From: Rhodocyclaceae bacterium | Lineage (GTDB): Bacteria > Pseudomonadota > Gammaproteobacteria > Burkholderiales > Rhodocyclaceae | Direction of reading: 5' to 3' | Assembly: GCA_030824115.1 (NCBI GenBank) | Contig: JAVBYI010000009.1 | Coordinates: 124,001 to 188,000, forward strand | Length of the DNA stretch: 64,000 bases | Shown here: piece after piece, positions 17,964 through 27,557 of the stretch | Numbering within the stretch: position 1 is the stretch's first letter | Layout of the letters: every line of letters starts with the position of its first letter | Position numbers and translations under genes: made by a program | The notes under the pieces: generated by a model | What the model was told of the DNA's origin: nothing | Database searches by the model: none | The model's input: the letters and a program-made list of their open reading frames with translations, nothing else

Positions 17964-18425
17964 ATGCGCTGCTGGTTGATGAAAAGCGAACCTGCCGTGG
18001 TCGGTATCGACCACGTGCTGGCGATGCCGAACCAGAGCGTCGACTGGTGGGGCGTGCGCAACTATCAGGCGCGCAACTTCATGCGCGACCAGATGAAGCT
18101 TGGCGATAGGGTGTTCTTCTACCACTCCAACTGCCCGGTGCCGGGCATCGCCGGACTGGCCGAGGTATGCAAGCTGGCCTATCCCGACCGCACCCAGTTC
18201 GACCCGAGCAGTCATTACTTCGACCCGAAGTCGACACCGGAGAATCCGCGCTGGGTCAATGTGGATGTGCGTATCGTCAGGAAGACCCGGCTGGTGAGTC
18301 TCGACGAGCTGCGCAGCCATGCGGAACTGGCCCAGATGCGCGTGCTGCAGCGTGGCAACCGCCTGTCGATCACCCCGGTTGATCCGGCCGAGTGGGATTT
18401 CATCGTCTGTGAATTGATGAAATGA
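17964..18425 (+). CDS. EVE-domain protein (thymocyte nuclear protein 1 family)
   Basis: 153 aa, family length. CWLMKSEPAVVGIDHV, WWGVRNYQARNFMRD, MKLGDRVFFYHSN and GIAGLAEVCK are the family's signature blocks. EVE domains bind modified bases in DNA or RNA (PUA-like fold). The frequent placement near zapA/6S RNA is conserved. ATG at 17964 follows the upstream stop by 4 bases; its end overlaps the TauE gene by 4 bp. Confidence 0.92.
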   Translation: MRCWLMKSEPAVVGIDHVLAMPNQSVDWWGVRNYQARNFMRDQMKLGDRVFFYHSNCPVPGIAGLAEVCKLAYPDRTQFDPSSHYFDPKSTPENPRWVNVDVRIVRKTRLVSLDELRSHAELAQMRVLQRGNRLSITPVDPAEWDFIVCELMK

Positions 18426-19222
18426 CGGTCTGGCTATTAGGTTATCTGGCCCTCGGTGCGGTCGCCGGCTTCTTCGCCGGCTTGCTCGGCGTGGGCGGTG
18501 GCGCCATCATGGTGCCGGTACTGGCGTTGATGTTCGCCGCCCAAGGGTTTCCCGACGCACATCTGATGCACTTGGCCCTCGGGACATCAATGGCAGCCAT
18601 CGTGTTCACCTCGATTTCCTCCCTGCGCGCACACCATAGCCACGGCGCCGTGCTGTGGCCGATTGTCTGGGCCATCGCACCAGGCATCCTGATCGGCACT
18701 TTCGTCGGGGCGCAATTCGCCAGCCAGATCCCGACCCGTCCGCTGGCGATGTTTTTCACGCTGTTCATGAGTTACGTCGCGTTTCAGATGCTGGCGAACA
18801 TCAAACCCAAGCCTTCGCGCCAACTCCCCGGATCATTGGGCATGTTCCTCGTCGGCAGCGGTATCGGCGCCCTCTCCGCGCTGGTCGCCATCGGCGGCGG
18901 CTCGCTTTCCGTGCCTTTCATGACCTGGTGCAACGTCAAGATGCACCATGCCATCGGCACCTCGGCCGCCATCGGCCTACCCATCGCCGCAGCCGGTACG
19001 CTGGGTTATTGGGTGGGCGGACAAGGCACTACCGATCTGCCCGCAGGCGGCTTTGGCTACATTTACCTGCCCGCCTTGGCGGCCTGCGTGGCAATGAGCA
19101 TGCTCACGGCGCCGCTGGGCGCAAAAGCGGCGCACAAACTCCCCGTCCCAACCCTGAAGAAAATATTTGCCGGCGTCATCCTGCTGCTGTTGGTCAAGAT
19201 GGTGCATGGCCTGTTTCTGTAA
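18422..19222 (+). CDS. TauE/SafE family membrane transporter
   Basis: 266 aa, mostly hydrophobic, with two internally related halves, each starting with a glycine-rich helix (GFFAGLLGVGGGAIMVPVL and GIGALSALVAIGGGSLSVPF). These are the TauE/SafE signatures. Relatives export sulfite, sulfoacetate or other organic anions; the substrate here is unknown. The stop TAA is formed by the first A residues of a motif copy (19222-19245). Confidence 0.88.
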   Translation: MTVWLLGYLALGAVAGFFAGLLGVGGGAIMVPVLALMFAAQGFPDAHLMHLALGTSMAAIVFTSISSLRAHHSHGAVLWPIVWAIAPGILIGTFVGAQFASQIPTRPLAMFFTLFMSYVAFQMLANIKPKPSRQLPGSLGMFLVGSGIGALSALVAIGGGSLSVPFMTWCNVKMHHAIGTSAAIGLPIAAAGTLGYWVGGQGTTDLPAGGFGYIYLPALAACVAMSMLTAPLGAKAAHKLPVPTLKKIFAGVILLLLVKMVHGLFL

Positions 19223-19245
19223 AAAGTCGGCGTTGGCGGGACGGC
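19222..19245 (+). repeat. 24-bp motif copy 8 (after the TauE gene)
   Basis: One change (T at 12); spacer GCGG. Its first A completes the TauE stop codon; it precedes the diguanylate cyclase gene. Confidence 0.9.
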
Positions 19246-19261
19246 GCTATACTCTAAAAGC

Positions 19262-20323
19262 ATGACGCCCCTGTTTCAGCATCTCGACATCATCACCCGC
19301 AGTCGCAACCGCAGCGGGGTCGAGATCGCGGCAGTCAAGGCACTGCACGAACTGATCGGGGCCAGCCGAACCGAGTTGCACAAGGTTTTTCTGTCACCGG
19401 GCGACATTCTCGCCGGCCTGTCGGTCGCGGTATCCGGCACCGACGCAAACACAGTCGCCCATGATGATGGCTTCTCCTGGCCAGAGCAAACAGGTTCAAT
19501 CGAGAACCACCCCCTGCTGGCCGCCTGTCTTGCTGCCAAGGGGCCATGTCTCTCGTCACTGCCGAACGGTCAGCAACGCTGCATCGCACTCATTCGCAAC
19601 CAGATGCACGAACCTTACGGCTTCCTCCAGATCGAACGCGATGGTACCCTTGATCAGACGGCTCTCGATTTGATTGAGGGATTTTCAGTCATCCTGAGCA
19701 ACAGTCTGGGCATGCTGGAGTACAGCGAAACCGATACCCTCACGCGCCTGCTCAATCGCAAGACCTTCGATGAATACCTGATCAACATCCTCGCCAACAT
19801 TCCCGATCAGGAAGACGATGCGCTGGCGCTGCTGCACCTGCCACATCGTCGCCAATCTCACCCCGAGGCGCGCAATCACTGGCTGGGTGTGATGGATATC
19901 GACAAGTTCAAGTCGATCAATGACCGTTTCGGTCACCTCATCGGTGATGAGGTATTGATCCTGGTCGCCAACCTGATGCGCGAAAGCTTTCGTGCGCAGG
20001 ACAAGCTGTTCCGCTTTGGCGGCGAGGAGTTCGTCGCCCTGCTACGGCCAGCGGAGTTCGATCACGCCATCGGCACCTTCGAACGCTTTCGCAAGCGGGT
20101 AGAAGAGTTCGAGTTCCCTCAGGTTGGCCATGTCACTGTGAGTATCGGCTTTACGCAGATCAAGCTTGGCGACACCCCGTCAATGATTCTGGATGCCGCT
20201 GACGAAGCGCTTTACTGGGCCAAAGAGCATGGTCGTAACCAGTGCCATGCTTACGAAGTGCTGATCGAGGAAGGCAAGCTGCAACGTCACGCGACACCCA
20301 TCTCGGATATCGAATTGTTCTAG
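19262..20323 (+). CDS. Diguanylate cyclase (GAF-like + GGDEF)
   Basis: 353 aa. Residues about 20-150 look like a GAF sensor domain. The GGDEF domain has the active-site GGEEF at 253-257 and the inhibitory I-site RAQD at 244-247, five residues upstream as in feedback-inhibited cyclases. DTLTRLLNRKTFDEYL marks the domain start. It should make c-di-GMP in the cytoplasm. The stop overlaps the convergent ubiJ stop in a shared CTAG. Confidence 0.93.
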   Translation: MTPLFQHLDIITRSRNRSGVEIAAVKALHELIGASRTELHKVFLSPGDILAGLSVAVSGTDANTVAHDDGFSWPEQTGSIENHPLLAACLAAKGPCLSSLPNGQQRCIALIRNQMHEPYGFLQIERDGTLDQTALDLIEGFSVILSNSLGMLEYSETDTLTRLLNRKTFDEYLINILANIPDQEDDALALLHLPHRRQSHPEARNHWLGVMDIDKFKSINDRFGHLIGDEVLILVANLMRESFRAQDKLFRFGGEEFVALLRPAEFDHAIGTFERFRKRVEEFEFPQVGHVTVSIGFTQIKLGDTPSMILDAADEALYWAKEHGRNQCHAYEVLIEEGKLQRHATPISDIELF

Positions 20324-20889
20324 CGGCGCAGGCGCATTTCCAAGGAGGAAAGCGCCGTATCAAGTTGGGCCAAATCAGCGCGAAACTGCTCAAATTCCTG
20401 CCAAGGCACCAGCCATGCGCTTTCCATGGTCAGATACTCGATCACATTGTCGGCCAAGTGACTGGCCGCCTGCCGTTGCCATTTGGCCGCGCCCGTTGCA
20501 ACTTGTACCATGCGCTGCGCCGCCACATCACCGAAAACCTGCGCGAGATCCTCAGTGGCGTCCCAGCGCAGGTTACGAAACACGAAAGAAAGTTCAGTCG
20601 CAAATTCGGCGTTGCCCTCGACACGGGCGCCCCCCATCAGACGCTCGAAGCCATCCAGCAACCGGAACGGCGAATCGGCCGGCAGGGTGATGGTGACATC
20701 GGGTGTTGCAGGTTCGGCAACCCGCGCCGCGCCACCCGCGCTGGTGACGACAAAACCGATCTGTAAGGGAGGCATGCCTATCACTGCCTCTCGGCCCGCA
20801 TAGGGGGCAAGGCGCTGGCGTGCCCAATCGTTACCCTGCAACAGGTGATTGAGTGTCGCGATCAGGGCCGTTGCGGGGTGCGGCAGCAT
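20320..20889 (-). CDS. ubiJ: UbiJ, ubiquinone biosynthesis accessory factor (SCP2 domain)
   Basis: 189 aa. The N-terminal SCP2-like lipid-binding domain contains LQIGFVVTSAG and DVTITLPADSPFRLL, followed by a helical C-terminal half rich in charged residues ending LEMRLRR. UbiJ supports the soluble Ubi complex in coenzyme Q synthesis. The gene directly follows ubiE on the same strand, the usual ubiE-ubiJ order. Confidence 0.88.
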   Translation of the reverse strand: MLPHPATALIATLNHLLQGNDWARQRLAPYAGREAVIGMPPLQIGFVVTSAGGAARVAEPATPDVTITLPADSPFRLLDGFERLMGGARVEGNAEFATELSFVFRNLRWDATEDLAQVFGDVAAQRMVQVATGAAKWQRQAASHLADNVIEYLTMESAWLVPWQEFEQFRADLAQLDTALSSLEMRLRR

Positions 20890-20898
20890 GAGAAGCCG

Positions 20899-21630
20899 TC
20901 AGAGCTTGTAGCCGCGGTGCAAGGCGACCACGCCGGCCGTCAGATTGAAGAACTCGACGCGCGCGAGTCCGGCCTGTTCCATCATGCCTTTAAGGGTCGC
21001 CTGATCCGGATGCATGCGAATCGACTCCGCCAGATAGCGGTAACTGTCCGGATCGTTAACCACTTTCTGACCCAGCCAAGGCAGAACTTTGAAGGAATAG
21101 AAGTCATAGGCCGGCGTCAGAGGCTCCCAAACCTTGGAGAACTCAAGCACCAGAAGCCGTCCGCCCGGTCGCAGGACTCGGCGCATTTCTTCCAGCGCTT
21201 TATCCTTATGCGTCATGTTGCGCAGGCCAAAAGCAACGGTCACGATATCGAAATGATTGTCGGGGAAGGGCAGCTTTTCGGCATCGCACTGCGCCACCGG
21301 CCCCAACTGGCCTTCATCGAGCAGGCGATCGCGCCCGCGCGTCAGCATGGCATTGTTGATGTCAGTGAGCCAGACTTCACCGGTCGGGCCGACTTTCTTG
21401 CGGAAGGCCGAAGCCAGGTCGCCCGTACCGCCGGCAATGTCGAGCACGCGCTCACCCGTGCGGGCACCCGCCACTTGCAGCGTGAACGCCTTCCACAGGC
21501 GATGCAGCCCGGCCGACATCAGGTCGTTCATCAAATCATATTTATCGGCAACCGAGGAAAAAACGCCGCGAACGCGCTGCGCCTTCTCGTTTTCAGGGAC
21601 GGTTTCAAAACCGAAATGGGTATCGGACAT
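20899..21630 (-). CDS. ubiE: UbiE, demethylmenaquinone/2-methoxy-6-polyprenyl-1,4-benzoquinol methyltransferase
   Basis: 243 aa. SAM-dependent C-methyltransferase of ubiquinone and menaquinone synthesis. [32 protein letters not shown] and [20 protein letters not shown] are the UbiE signatures. The ATG at 21630 was chosen because homologues start MSDTxTHFGF/ETVPxxEK. It is followed by ubiJ after 9 bases and preceded by the DUF971 gene. Confidence 0.96.
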   Translation of the reverse strand: MSDTHFGFETVPENEKAQRVRGVFSSVADKYDLMNDLMSAGLHRLWKAFTLQVAGARTGERVLDIAGGTGDLASAFRKKVGPTGEVWLTDINNAMLTRGRDRLLDEGQLGPVAQCDAEKLPFPDNHFDIVTVAFGLRNMTHKDKALEEMRRVLRPGGRLLVLEFSKVWEPLTPAYDFYSFKVLPWLGQKVVNDPDSYRYLAESIRMHPDQATLKGMMEQAGLARVEFFNLTAGVVALHRGYKL

Positions 21631-21638
21631 AATAGTTC

Positions 21639-22061
21639 TCAGTGCTTTCCACAACCACCACCAGATTTTGGCGGCAAAGTGGTTGAATCAACGTCACGGT
21701 TTGCGCCGGCGGCTTCCAGTCGTGCCAGATACTCAGCCCAAAGGGCATCCTTGTCCTTGCCGTAACGGTAGAGCAGGTCCCAGGAATAAATCCCGCTGTC
21801 GTGTCCGTCGGAAAAGAAAGGTTGCACCGCATAGTTGCCCACGGGCTCCAGTGCCTTGATGTCGACGTTGCGCTTGCCGGTTTGCAGCGTTTCCTGGCCT
21901 GGACCATGGCCGCGCACCTCGGCAGATGGGGAAAATACGCGCAGAAACTCGTAACTCAGGCGAAAATTGCTGCCATCGGCAAAACTAAGCTCCATTTCAC
22001 GGGATTTCTGGTGCAGTTTGATCTCGGTAGGAATCGGAATACTCTTGTCTAGTCCGGCCAT
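21639..22061 (-). CDS. DUF971 protein (gamma-butyrobetaine hydroxylase-like N-terminal domain)
   Basis: 140 aa. [59 protein letters not shown] and [12 protein letters not shown] are the conserved blocks of DUF971, a small metal-binding fold seen alone or fused to gamma-butyrobetaine dioxygenases. The C-terminal GGGCGKH adds a Cys and a His. It precedes ubiE by 8 bases, a conserved pairing, but its biochemical role is not known. Confidence 0.88.
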   Translation of the reverse strand: MAGLDKSIPIPTEIKLHQKSREMELSFADGSNFRLSYEFLRVFSPSAEVRGHGPGQETLQTGKRNVDIKALEPVGNYAVQPFFSDGHDSGIYSWDLLYRYGKDKDALWAEYLARLEAAGANRDVDSTTLPPKSGGGCGKH

Positions 22062-22143
22062 GGCAGTTTTACGCAGGAATGAAGGAAACCTTCAGATATG
22101 GGCCAGTTATCATAGCGCAAGCTGATCCTCCGTCTCGCGCCGA

Positions 22144-22161
22144 CTGTCACAAAAGCATCAT
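22144..22161 (+). promoter_or_regulatory. Possible Pho box upstream of phoB
   Basis: CTGTCAC, four A residues, then a degenerate half-site GCATCAT. The first half matches the PhoB consensus CTGTCAT at six of seven bases and the second at four. It is placed about 50 bases before phoB, consistent with autoregulation, but the second half is weak. Confidence 0.35.
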
Positions 22162-22207
22162 CTGGCTGCAATAGACTTTATGCTGTCTCATCAAGAACCC
22201 TACCCTT

Positions 22208-22900
22208 ATGCCCGCTACTATTCTGGTGGTCGAAGACGAACCCGCCATTCAGGCGCTCATCGCGACCAACCTGCGCCGCCATGGCCATGATGTCGTCACC
22301 GCCATCGACACCGAAGCAGCAACACGCCAGATTAATGCAGCGCTGCCGGATCTGATCCTGCTCGACTGGATGTTGCCCGGCATGAGCGGCATCGACTTTG
22401 CCCGCCGCCTGCGGGCCGATCCACGTACCCGTGCAATCCCGATCATTATGCTGACGGCGCGTGGCGAGGAGCGCGACAAGGTAACCGGGCTCGAAACCGG
22501 CGCTGATGACTACATTACCAAACCCTTTTCTCCGCGCGAACTGCTGGCACGCATCCAGGCTGTCCTGCGCCGCGGCAAGCCGCAGGCAACTGAAGATATG
22601 GTTGAAGCCGGCGGCTTGAAGCTCGATCCAGCCTCCCATCGCGTTACGGCGGACGGCAAGCCGGTGAATCTCGGGCCCACCGAATTCCGCCTGCTGCACT
22701 TTCTGATGACCCACCCGGAGCGGGTACACTCGCGCGATCAACTGCTTGATCAGGTCTGGGGAGATCATGTGTTCGTTGAGGAACGTACCGTCGATGTCCA
22801 TATCCGCCGTCTGCGTGCTGCGCTGGAGGCTTCCGGTCTGGATCGGTTTGTGCAAACGGTACGTGGTAGCGGTTACCGTTTCTCGCTTGATAACAATTAA
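22208..22900 (+). CDS. phoB: PhoB, phosphate regulon response regulator
   Basis: 230 aa. The receiver domain has phospho-acceptor Asp53 (ILLDWMLPG) and acidic pocket E9-D10; the KPF switch Lys follows in TKPFSPREL. The C-terminal OmpR/PhoB winged helix has [31 protein letters not shown] and VDVHIRRLR. Paired with phoR 11 bases downstream, it should activate genes for phosphate scavenging. Confidence 0.94.
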   Translation: MPATILVVEDEPAIQALIATNLRRHGHDVVTAIDTEAATRQINAALPDLILLDWMLPGMSGIDFARRLRADPRTRAIPIIMLTARGEERDKVTGLETGADDYITKPFSPRELLARIQAVLRRGKPQATEDMVEAGGLKLDPASHRVTADGKPVNLGPTEFRLLHFLMTHPERVHSRDQLLDQVWGDHVFVEERTVDVHIRRLRAALEASGLDRFVQTVRGSGYRFSLDNN

Positions 22901-22911
22901 CTGACCGCCTC

Positions 22912-24222
22912 ATGCCGATAAGGCTGCTGATTGCCAGTGTTTTTCTTGCTGGAAGTGGTGCGCTGATCAACCGGTTCTTTGGTGGATATCCCGCCATCGC
23001 CGCAGTGACCCTCCTCGCAATTTTGCTGCTTGCCCGCCATGAACGGCAAATTACCCGCTTGACGGCTTGGGCAGAAAAGCCGCTGGGAACACCCGTGCCG
23101 GAAGCCTCGGGTATCTGGTCGCCGCCCTTTCTTGCCCTGCATCGACGCGCGCGTCAGGCCGCCACACAGCGTGAAGAACTGATCGAAATGGGCGAGCGCT
23201 TTCGCCTCGCGGCGGAGGCCCTGCCAGATGGCGTGGTCATCCTCGACGAACAGCGGACCATCGAATGGCTGAACCCGCGTGCCGAGCGCCTGCTGGGGCT
23301 GGATAGCAATCGCGACATCGGCATGATGATCGGCCACCTGATGCGTGAGCCGGAATTCATCCAATTTCTGGACCAGCCGCCCGAGAAGCAACAGATTCCG
23401 CTGGTAGTCCGCCCGATGCGCAATCCCGGCCATATCCTGCATGTTCGCGGCACGCCCTTTTCGGCAGGGCGCACGTTGCTGCTGATCGAAGACCTGACCC
23501 AACTAGATCGTCTTGAAACCGTGCGTCGTGATTTCGTGGCCAATGTCTCGCACGAGCTTCGCACGCCACTCACTGTCGTCCAGGGTTTTCTGGAAACCGC
23601 CAGGGATGGCCTGACTGACGAGGTACACCCCACCCCGCCTGCAGAAATCGTCCAGTATCTCGACATGGCGTTTGATCATTCACGGCGCATGCACCGCTTG
23701 GTCGAAGACCTGCTGACGCTCTCCTCGCTTGAAACCGACGCACCGCCGCAGGAGGAAGTCATTGAGGTCGCCCCCCTATTGGCCCTGGTGCGTGAAGAAA
23801 TCATTGCGCTCTCAGCGGGGCGTCACGCGATCCACCTGGACAATACCGGCCCTGCCAAGCTACTCGGCAGCAGCCGCGAATTGCACAGCGCCTTCAGCAA
23901 TCTGGCCAGCAATGCGGTGCGCTATACCCCCGATGGCGGCAAAATCACGCTCTCGTGGCAGGTGGATCGAAATGGCGCTGTGTTCTCCGTCACCGATAGC
24001 GGGATTGGCATTGAGGCACGTCATCTGCCCCGTCTGACCGAACGTTTCTATCGCGTTGATCGTGGCCGCTCACGCGAAAGTGGGGGAACCGGATTGGGAC
24101 TTGCCATCGTCAAGCATGTGCTCGAACGGCATGAGGCGACACTAACGGTGGATAGCACGCCAGGAAAAGGCAGCCGTTTCGCGGCCAGCTTTACGGCGCG
24201 CAGCATCCTCGCTGAAAACTAA
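22912..24222 (+). CDS. phoR: PhoR, phosphate regulon sensor histidine kinase
   Basis: 436 aa. Membrane segments at about 3-40, a PAS domain (about 92-190), the HisKA dimerisation helix with His214 in ANVSHELRTPL, and a HATPase domain with LASNAVRYTPDGG, DSGIGIE and GTGLGLAIV. The short periplasmic part and PAS are typical of PhoR, which senses phosphate through the Pst system rather than directly. The end overlaps the convergent hprK stop by 4 bp. Confidence 0.93.
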   Translation: MPIRLLIASVFLAGSGALINRFFGGYPAIAAVTLLAILLLARHERQITRLTAWAEKPLGTPVPEASGIWSPPFLALHRRARQAATQREELIEMGERFRLAAEALPDGVVILDEQRTIEWLNPRAERLLGLDSNRDIGMMIGHLMREPEFIQFLDQPPEKQQIPLVVRPMRNPGHILHVRGTPFSAGRTLLLIEDLTQLDRLETVRRDFVANVSHELRTPLTVVQGFLETARDGLTDEVHPTPPAEIVQYLDMAFDHSRRMHRLVEDLLTLSSLETDAPPQEEVIEVAPLLALVREEIIALSAGRHAIHLDNTGPAKLLGSSRELHSAFSNLASNAVRYTPDGGKITLSWQVDRNGAVFSVTDSGIGIEARHLPRLTERFYRVDRGRSRESGGTGLGLAIVKHVLERHEATLTVDSTPGKGSRFAASFTARSILAEN

Positions 24223-25169
24223 TCGCTGCTGTTTTCCAGCGCCTTTTGTTGGCGCTGCAGGAATTCATCCATGCTGTCGATGCCGCGCAGCAACAGGATA
24301 GTGGCCCGGACCGCAGCTTCCAGTAGCACCGCGAGGTTACGGCCGGCAGCAACAGGCAGCACCACTTTGCGCACAGGAACGCCCAGGACGTTTTCGGTGA
24401 GAGCATCCAGCGGCAAACGTGCCATTTCCGGCACGCCGGGATTGGGGCGTTGCAGATGCACGATGAGTTTCAGGCGCATTTTGCGGCGACAGGCGGTTTC
24501 GCCGAAAACCGTGCGGATATTCAGCAGGCCAAGGCCGCGTACTTCGATAAAGTCCTTCAGCAACTCGGGGCAGCGTCCCTCAAGAGCGTCCGGGGCAATA
24601 CGCGAAACCTCAACGACATCATCGGCAACCAAGCCATGGCCGCGCGTGATCAGCTCCAAACCGAGTTCGCTTTTGCCGACACCGGAATCACCGGTAATCA
24701 GTACGCCAATGCCCAGCACATCCATGAATACGCCATGCAACGTGACGGTCTCGGCCAGTTGGCGCGACACGTAGATGCGCAGGGCATCAATCACCTGCGC
24801 CGTCGGCACCGGCGTGGCGAACAGCGGCGTATCGGTCGCCTCACAGGCAGCGCGAATTTCTTCAAGGATGTCGCAGCCATCGGCCACGATCACCGCGGGT
24901 GGGTGGGCATCGATGACGCGCTGGAACAGATGGAGTTCCGCATCCTCACCTTCCTTGGCATGGCGTTTGTACCAGATGATCTCGGGGGTGCCGAGAACCT
25001 GGACGCGATCCGGGTGAATCAGGTTGAGGTGACCAATCAGGTCGGCCGGTGAAACGTCGTCGCGATTGACGGCGATCGGGCGGTTGAGGGTACCCCCTAC
25101 CCAGGTCAGTTGCAGCCGTTCGCGATTACGCTCGAACAGCTGCGCGACGATCAGTTGGCCGACTGCCAC
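24219..25169 (-). CDS. hprK: HPr kinase/phosphorylase
   Basis: 316 aa. The C-terminal kinase domain has the P-loop GDSGVGKS at 160-167, LVADDVVEVSR and the family signature EVRGLGLLNIRTVFG. In proteobacteria HprK regulates the nitrogen-type PTS rather than sugar uptake. It is last in the rpoN-hpf-ptsN series, with a GTG start at 25169 overlapping the ptsN end by 19 bp. No HPr or EI gene follows; the cluster stops at convergent phoR. Confidence 0.94.
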   Translation of the reverse strand: MAVGQLIVAQLFERNRERLQLTWVGGTLNRPIAVNRDDVSPADLIGHLNLIHPDRVQVLGTPEIIWYKRHAKEGEDAELHLFQRVIDAHPPAVIVADGCDILEEIRAACEATDTPLFATPVPTAQVIDALRIYVSRQLAETVTLHGVFMDVLGIGVLITGDSGVGKSELGLELITRGHGLVADDVVEVSRIAPDALEGRCPELLKDFIEVRGLGLLNIRTVFGETACRRKMRLKLIVHLQRPNPGVPEMARLPLDALTENVLGVPVRKVVLPVAAGRNLAVLLEAAVRATILLLRGIDSMDEFLQRQQKALENSSD

Positions 25170-25612
25170 TGCGCAAACAGCGCATGCACGGCTGCCGCAT
25201 CGGGCGCAGCGGTGAGTTGCTCACGAAAACCCTTGTCGCTGAACATCTGTGCAAGTTCAGACAACATCTGCAGATGATGTTCGGTCGCCGCCTCGGGCAC
25301 CAGCAGGACAAAGATCAGACTAACAGGTTGACCATCCGGGGCATCGAACTGGACCGGGCTGGCAAGCCGCAGGAAAGCGCCATGCGCTTCCTTGAGGCCC
25401 TTGATACGGCCATGCGGAATGGCGATACCCAGCCCAAGGCCGGTGGAGCCCATTTTCTCGCGGGCGAACAGGGCATCGTAAACGGTGCTTCTGGCAATGC
25501 CTTGCAGGTTTTCAAACAACAGGCCAGCTTGTTCGAAGACGCGTTTCTTGCTGCTGGCATCGAGGTCGACAAGCACGTTCTCGACCTTGAGGAGTTTGGC
25601 AATCAGGTTCAT
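25151..25612 (-). CDS. ptsN: PtsN, EIIA-Ntr of the nitrogen-related phosphotransferase system
   Basis: 153 aa. Phosphorylatable His67 lies in GLGIAIPHGRIKGL, the EIIA-fructose/Ntr signature. It regulates potassium transport, nitrogen metabolism and other targets by phosphorylation state. The gene overlaps hprK and is separated from hpf by 134 bp containing a terminator-like hairpin, so its transcription may be partly uncoupled from rpoN. Confidence 0.94.
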   Translation of the reverse strand: MNLIAKLLKVENVLVDLDASSKKRVFEQAGLLFENLQGIARSTVYDALFAREKMGSTGLGLGIAIPHGRIKGLKEAHGAFLRLASPVQFDAPDGQPVSLIFVLLVPEAATEHHLQMLSELAQMFSDKGFREQLTAAPDAAAVHALFAQWQSAN

Positions 25613-25640
25613 TGTGGATCAGGGGTGTCCCATACACAGA

Positions 25641-25680
25641 AAAACATCATCGGCGGGGCAATGGTGGGCCGCCGCCGATG
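25641..25680 (-). terminator. Terminator-like hairpin between hpf and ptsN
   Basis: On the minus strand CATCGGCGG and CCGCCGATG pair as a 9-bp GC-rich stem (25680-25648), followed by ATG and five T. A second stem (GTGGCGA / TCGCCAC, 25705-25682) precedes it. Together they may attenuate read-through from hpf into ptsN-hprK. Confidence 0.6.
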
Positions 25681-25746
25681 CGTGGCGAAGTATATACCTC
25701 GCCACATGATGAGAAAACCATGTAAACAGGACTGGGGGCGGATGCC

Positions 25747-26058
25747 TTACTCGACCGTGGGGCGACTATGGCCGTGGTCGTGGTTCTTGTCCTTGTACTT
25801 GATCACCTGGCGGTCGAGTTTGTCGACCAGCTTGTCGATGGCTGCGTAGAGATCTGCATCGTTGCTGTCGGCGAAGATATCCTTGCCCTTGACGTGCAGC
25901 GTGATTTCGGCTTTCTGCACGAGCTTTTCCACAGTGAGAATCACATGGACGCTGGTGACATGATCAAAATGGCGAATGACCTTATCCACTTTTCCGGTGA
26001 CATACTCACGCAGAGCGGGGGTGACTTCGATGTGGTGTCCCGTGATATTGAGGTTCAT
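25747..26058 (-). CDS. hpf: Hpf, short ribosome hibernation-promoting factor
   Basis: 103 aa, short-HPF class. MNLNITGHHIEVTPALREYV and DLYAAIDKLVDKLDRQVIKYK are the family signatures. It binds the 30S subunit and promotes 100S dimers in stationary phase. The sequence ends in a His-rich tail (DKNHDHGHSRP). It sits 11 bases after rpoN, the usual order. Confidence 0.94.
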   Translation of the reverse strand: MNLNITGHHIEVTPALREYVTGKVDKVIRHFDHVTSVHVILTVEKLVQKAEITLHVKGKDIFADSNDADLYAAIDKLVDKLDRQVIKYKDKNHDHGHSRPTVE

Positions 26059-26069
26059 GATGGCTCCTC

Positions 26070-27548
26070 TTAGAGTGCTTTTCGTAGGTTAACCGGCGGA
26101 ATGTTCAGGGATTCACGATACTTGGCAACGGTACGTCGCGCAACCACAATTCCCTGTTCGCCGAGGACTTCCGCGATTTTGGCGTCGGAAAGCGGCTTGT
26201 GACCGTCTTCGACGCTCACCAGCTGCTTGATCAGCGCCCGGATCGCGGTGGATGACGCCGCGCCGCCGGTATCGGTGGCGACGTGGCTGCCAAAAAAGTA
26301 TTTGAGTTCGTAGACGCCGCGCGGACTCGCCAGATATTTCTGCGTTGTCACGCGCGAGATAGTCGATTCGTGCAGTTCAACTGTATCGGCAATTTCACGC
26401 AAAGTAAGTGGCCGCATCGCCACCTCGCCATGATCGAAGAAGGCGCGCTGCCGGTCGACAATCGCCTGCGAAACACGTGCGATGGTATCGAAACGCTGCT
26501 GCACGTTCTTGATCAGCCACTTGGCTTCCTGCAACTGACCTGACAGATTGCCGCCACCATTGCTGCGCTGACGCCGTAGCAGATCGGCATACAGGCGGTT
26601 GATGCGCAGGCGCGGCATGGCTTCCTGATTGAGTTGCACCGTCCAGCTACCGCGATGCTTCCTGACGAAGACATCGGGCACGATGTACCGCGTATCCATC
26701 GGCGAGAACTGCGCGCCCGGACGTGGATTGAGCGAACGAATCAGTTCCTGTGCCTGGCGCAGGGCCTCATCTTCGCAACCCAGCGCCTTGCGGATGCGCA
26801 CGTAATCGCGATTGGCCAGTTGTTCGAGATGATCCTTGACGATCGCCACGGCCAGCGCTTGCGTCGGGCTGGGCTGCAGGTTGAGCAGCTGCAGCAGCAG
26901 GCATTCGCGCGGATTGCGCGCGCCGATGCCGGGAGGGTCAAGGCTTTGCAGATGTTTCAGGGCGATCTGCAGGTCGTCGATGACCTCATCCGGTTCGCCG
27001 TAAAACTCTTCCGGCACCACCTCAACCAGCTCTTCCAGCGTCTGCGCCAGGTAGCCGTCGTCACTCAGTGCCTCGACCAGAAACGCCACCAGCATGCGCT
27101 CGCGGTGCGAAAGCTGCGTGAGCGCCAGTTGCTCGATCATGTGGTCGCGCAGGCTAATGGCGGCGGCCTGCAACTCGCCGGCATCAGCCTCGCTTTCATC
27201 GTTGGGGTCGCGCGGCGTGCGCGTGCTACCGCTGCCCGACCAGTCGTGTCCTTCATCCTGCGACCAGTCGTTGCCGGATTCCTGGCTGTCGCGCGACTCC
27301 TGTGCATCCCGTTGCTCAGAAGTGTTGTTGCCCTGTTCGTCGTTGCGATGCGACAGCGCATCGTTGGTCGTGGAAAACACCCCCACGTCGCCCGGCTCCT
27401 CGCGTTCCAGCAGCGGGTTTTCCTGCAGGGCCTGTTCGATTTCCTGATTGAGTTCCAGCGACGAGAGTTGCAACAATCGAATCGACTGCTGCAACTGGGG
27501 CGTCAGGGCGAGATGCTGGGAAAGCCGGAGCTGGAGGGTGGGTTTCAC
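26070..27548 (-). CDS. rpoN: RpoN, RNA polymerase sigma-54 factor
   Basis: 492 aa. Region I is Gln/Leu-rich ([20 protein letters not shown]) and contacts enhancer-binding proteins; an acidic linker with many D/E/S residues follows (about 55-120). The core-binding and DNA-binding regions follow, and the RpoN box reads [12 protein letters not shown] near the C-terminus, recognising the -24 element. The start is GTG at 27548, nine bases after lptB. Several -24/-12 promoters occur in this window. Confidence 0.96.
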   Translation of the reverse strand: MKPTLQLRLSQHLALTPQLQQSIRLLQLSSLELNQEIEQALQENPLLEREEPGDVGVFSTTNDALSHRNDEQGNNTSEQRDAQESRDSQESGNDWSQDEGHDWSGSGSTRTPRDPNDESEADAGELQAAAISLRDHMIEQLALTQLSHRERMLVAFLVEALSDDGYLAQTLEELVEVVPEEFYGEPDEVIDDLQIALKHLQSLDPPGIGARNPRECLLLQLLNLQPSPTQALAVAIVKDHLEQLANRDYVRIRKALGCEDEALRQAQELIRSLNPRPGAQFSPMDTRYIVPDVFVRKHRGSWTVQLNQEAMPRLRINRLYADLLRRQRSNGGGNLSGQLQEAKWLIKNVQQRFDTIARVSQAIVDRQRAFFDHGEVAMRPLTLREIADTVELHESTISRVTTQKYLASPRGVYELKYFFGSHVATDTGGAASSTAIRALIKQLVSVEDGHKPLSDAKIAEVLGEQGIVVARRTVAKYRESLNIPPVNLRKAL

Positions 27549-27557
27549 TTCTTGTTC

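Noticed and set aside
22130-22150. CCGTCTCGCGCCGACTG before phoB as a motif copy
   Set aside because: It would need a four-base deletion and has a changed end; within chance for GC-rich DNA.
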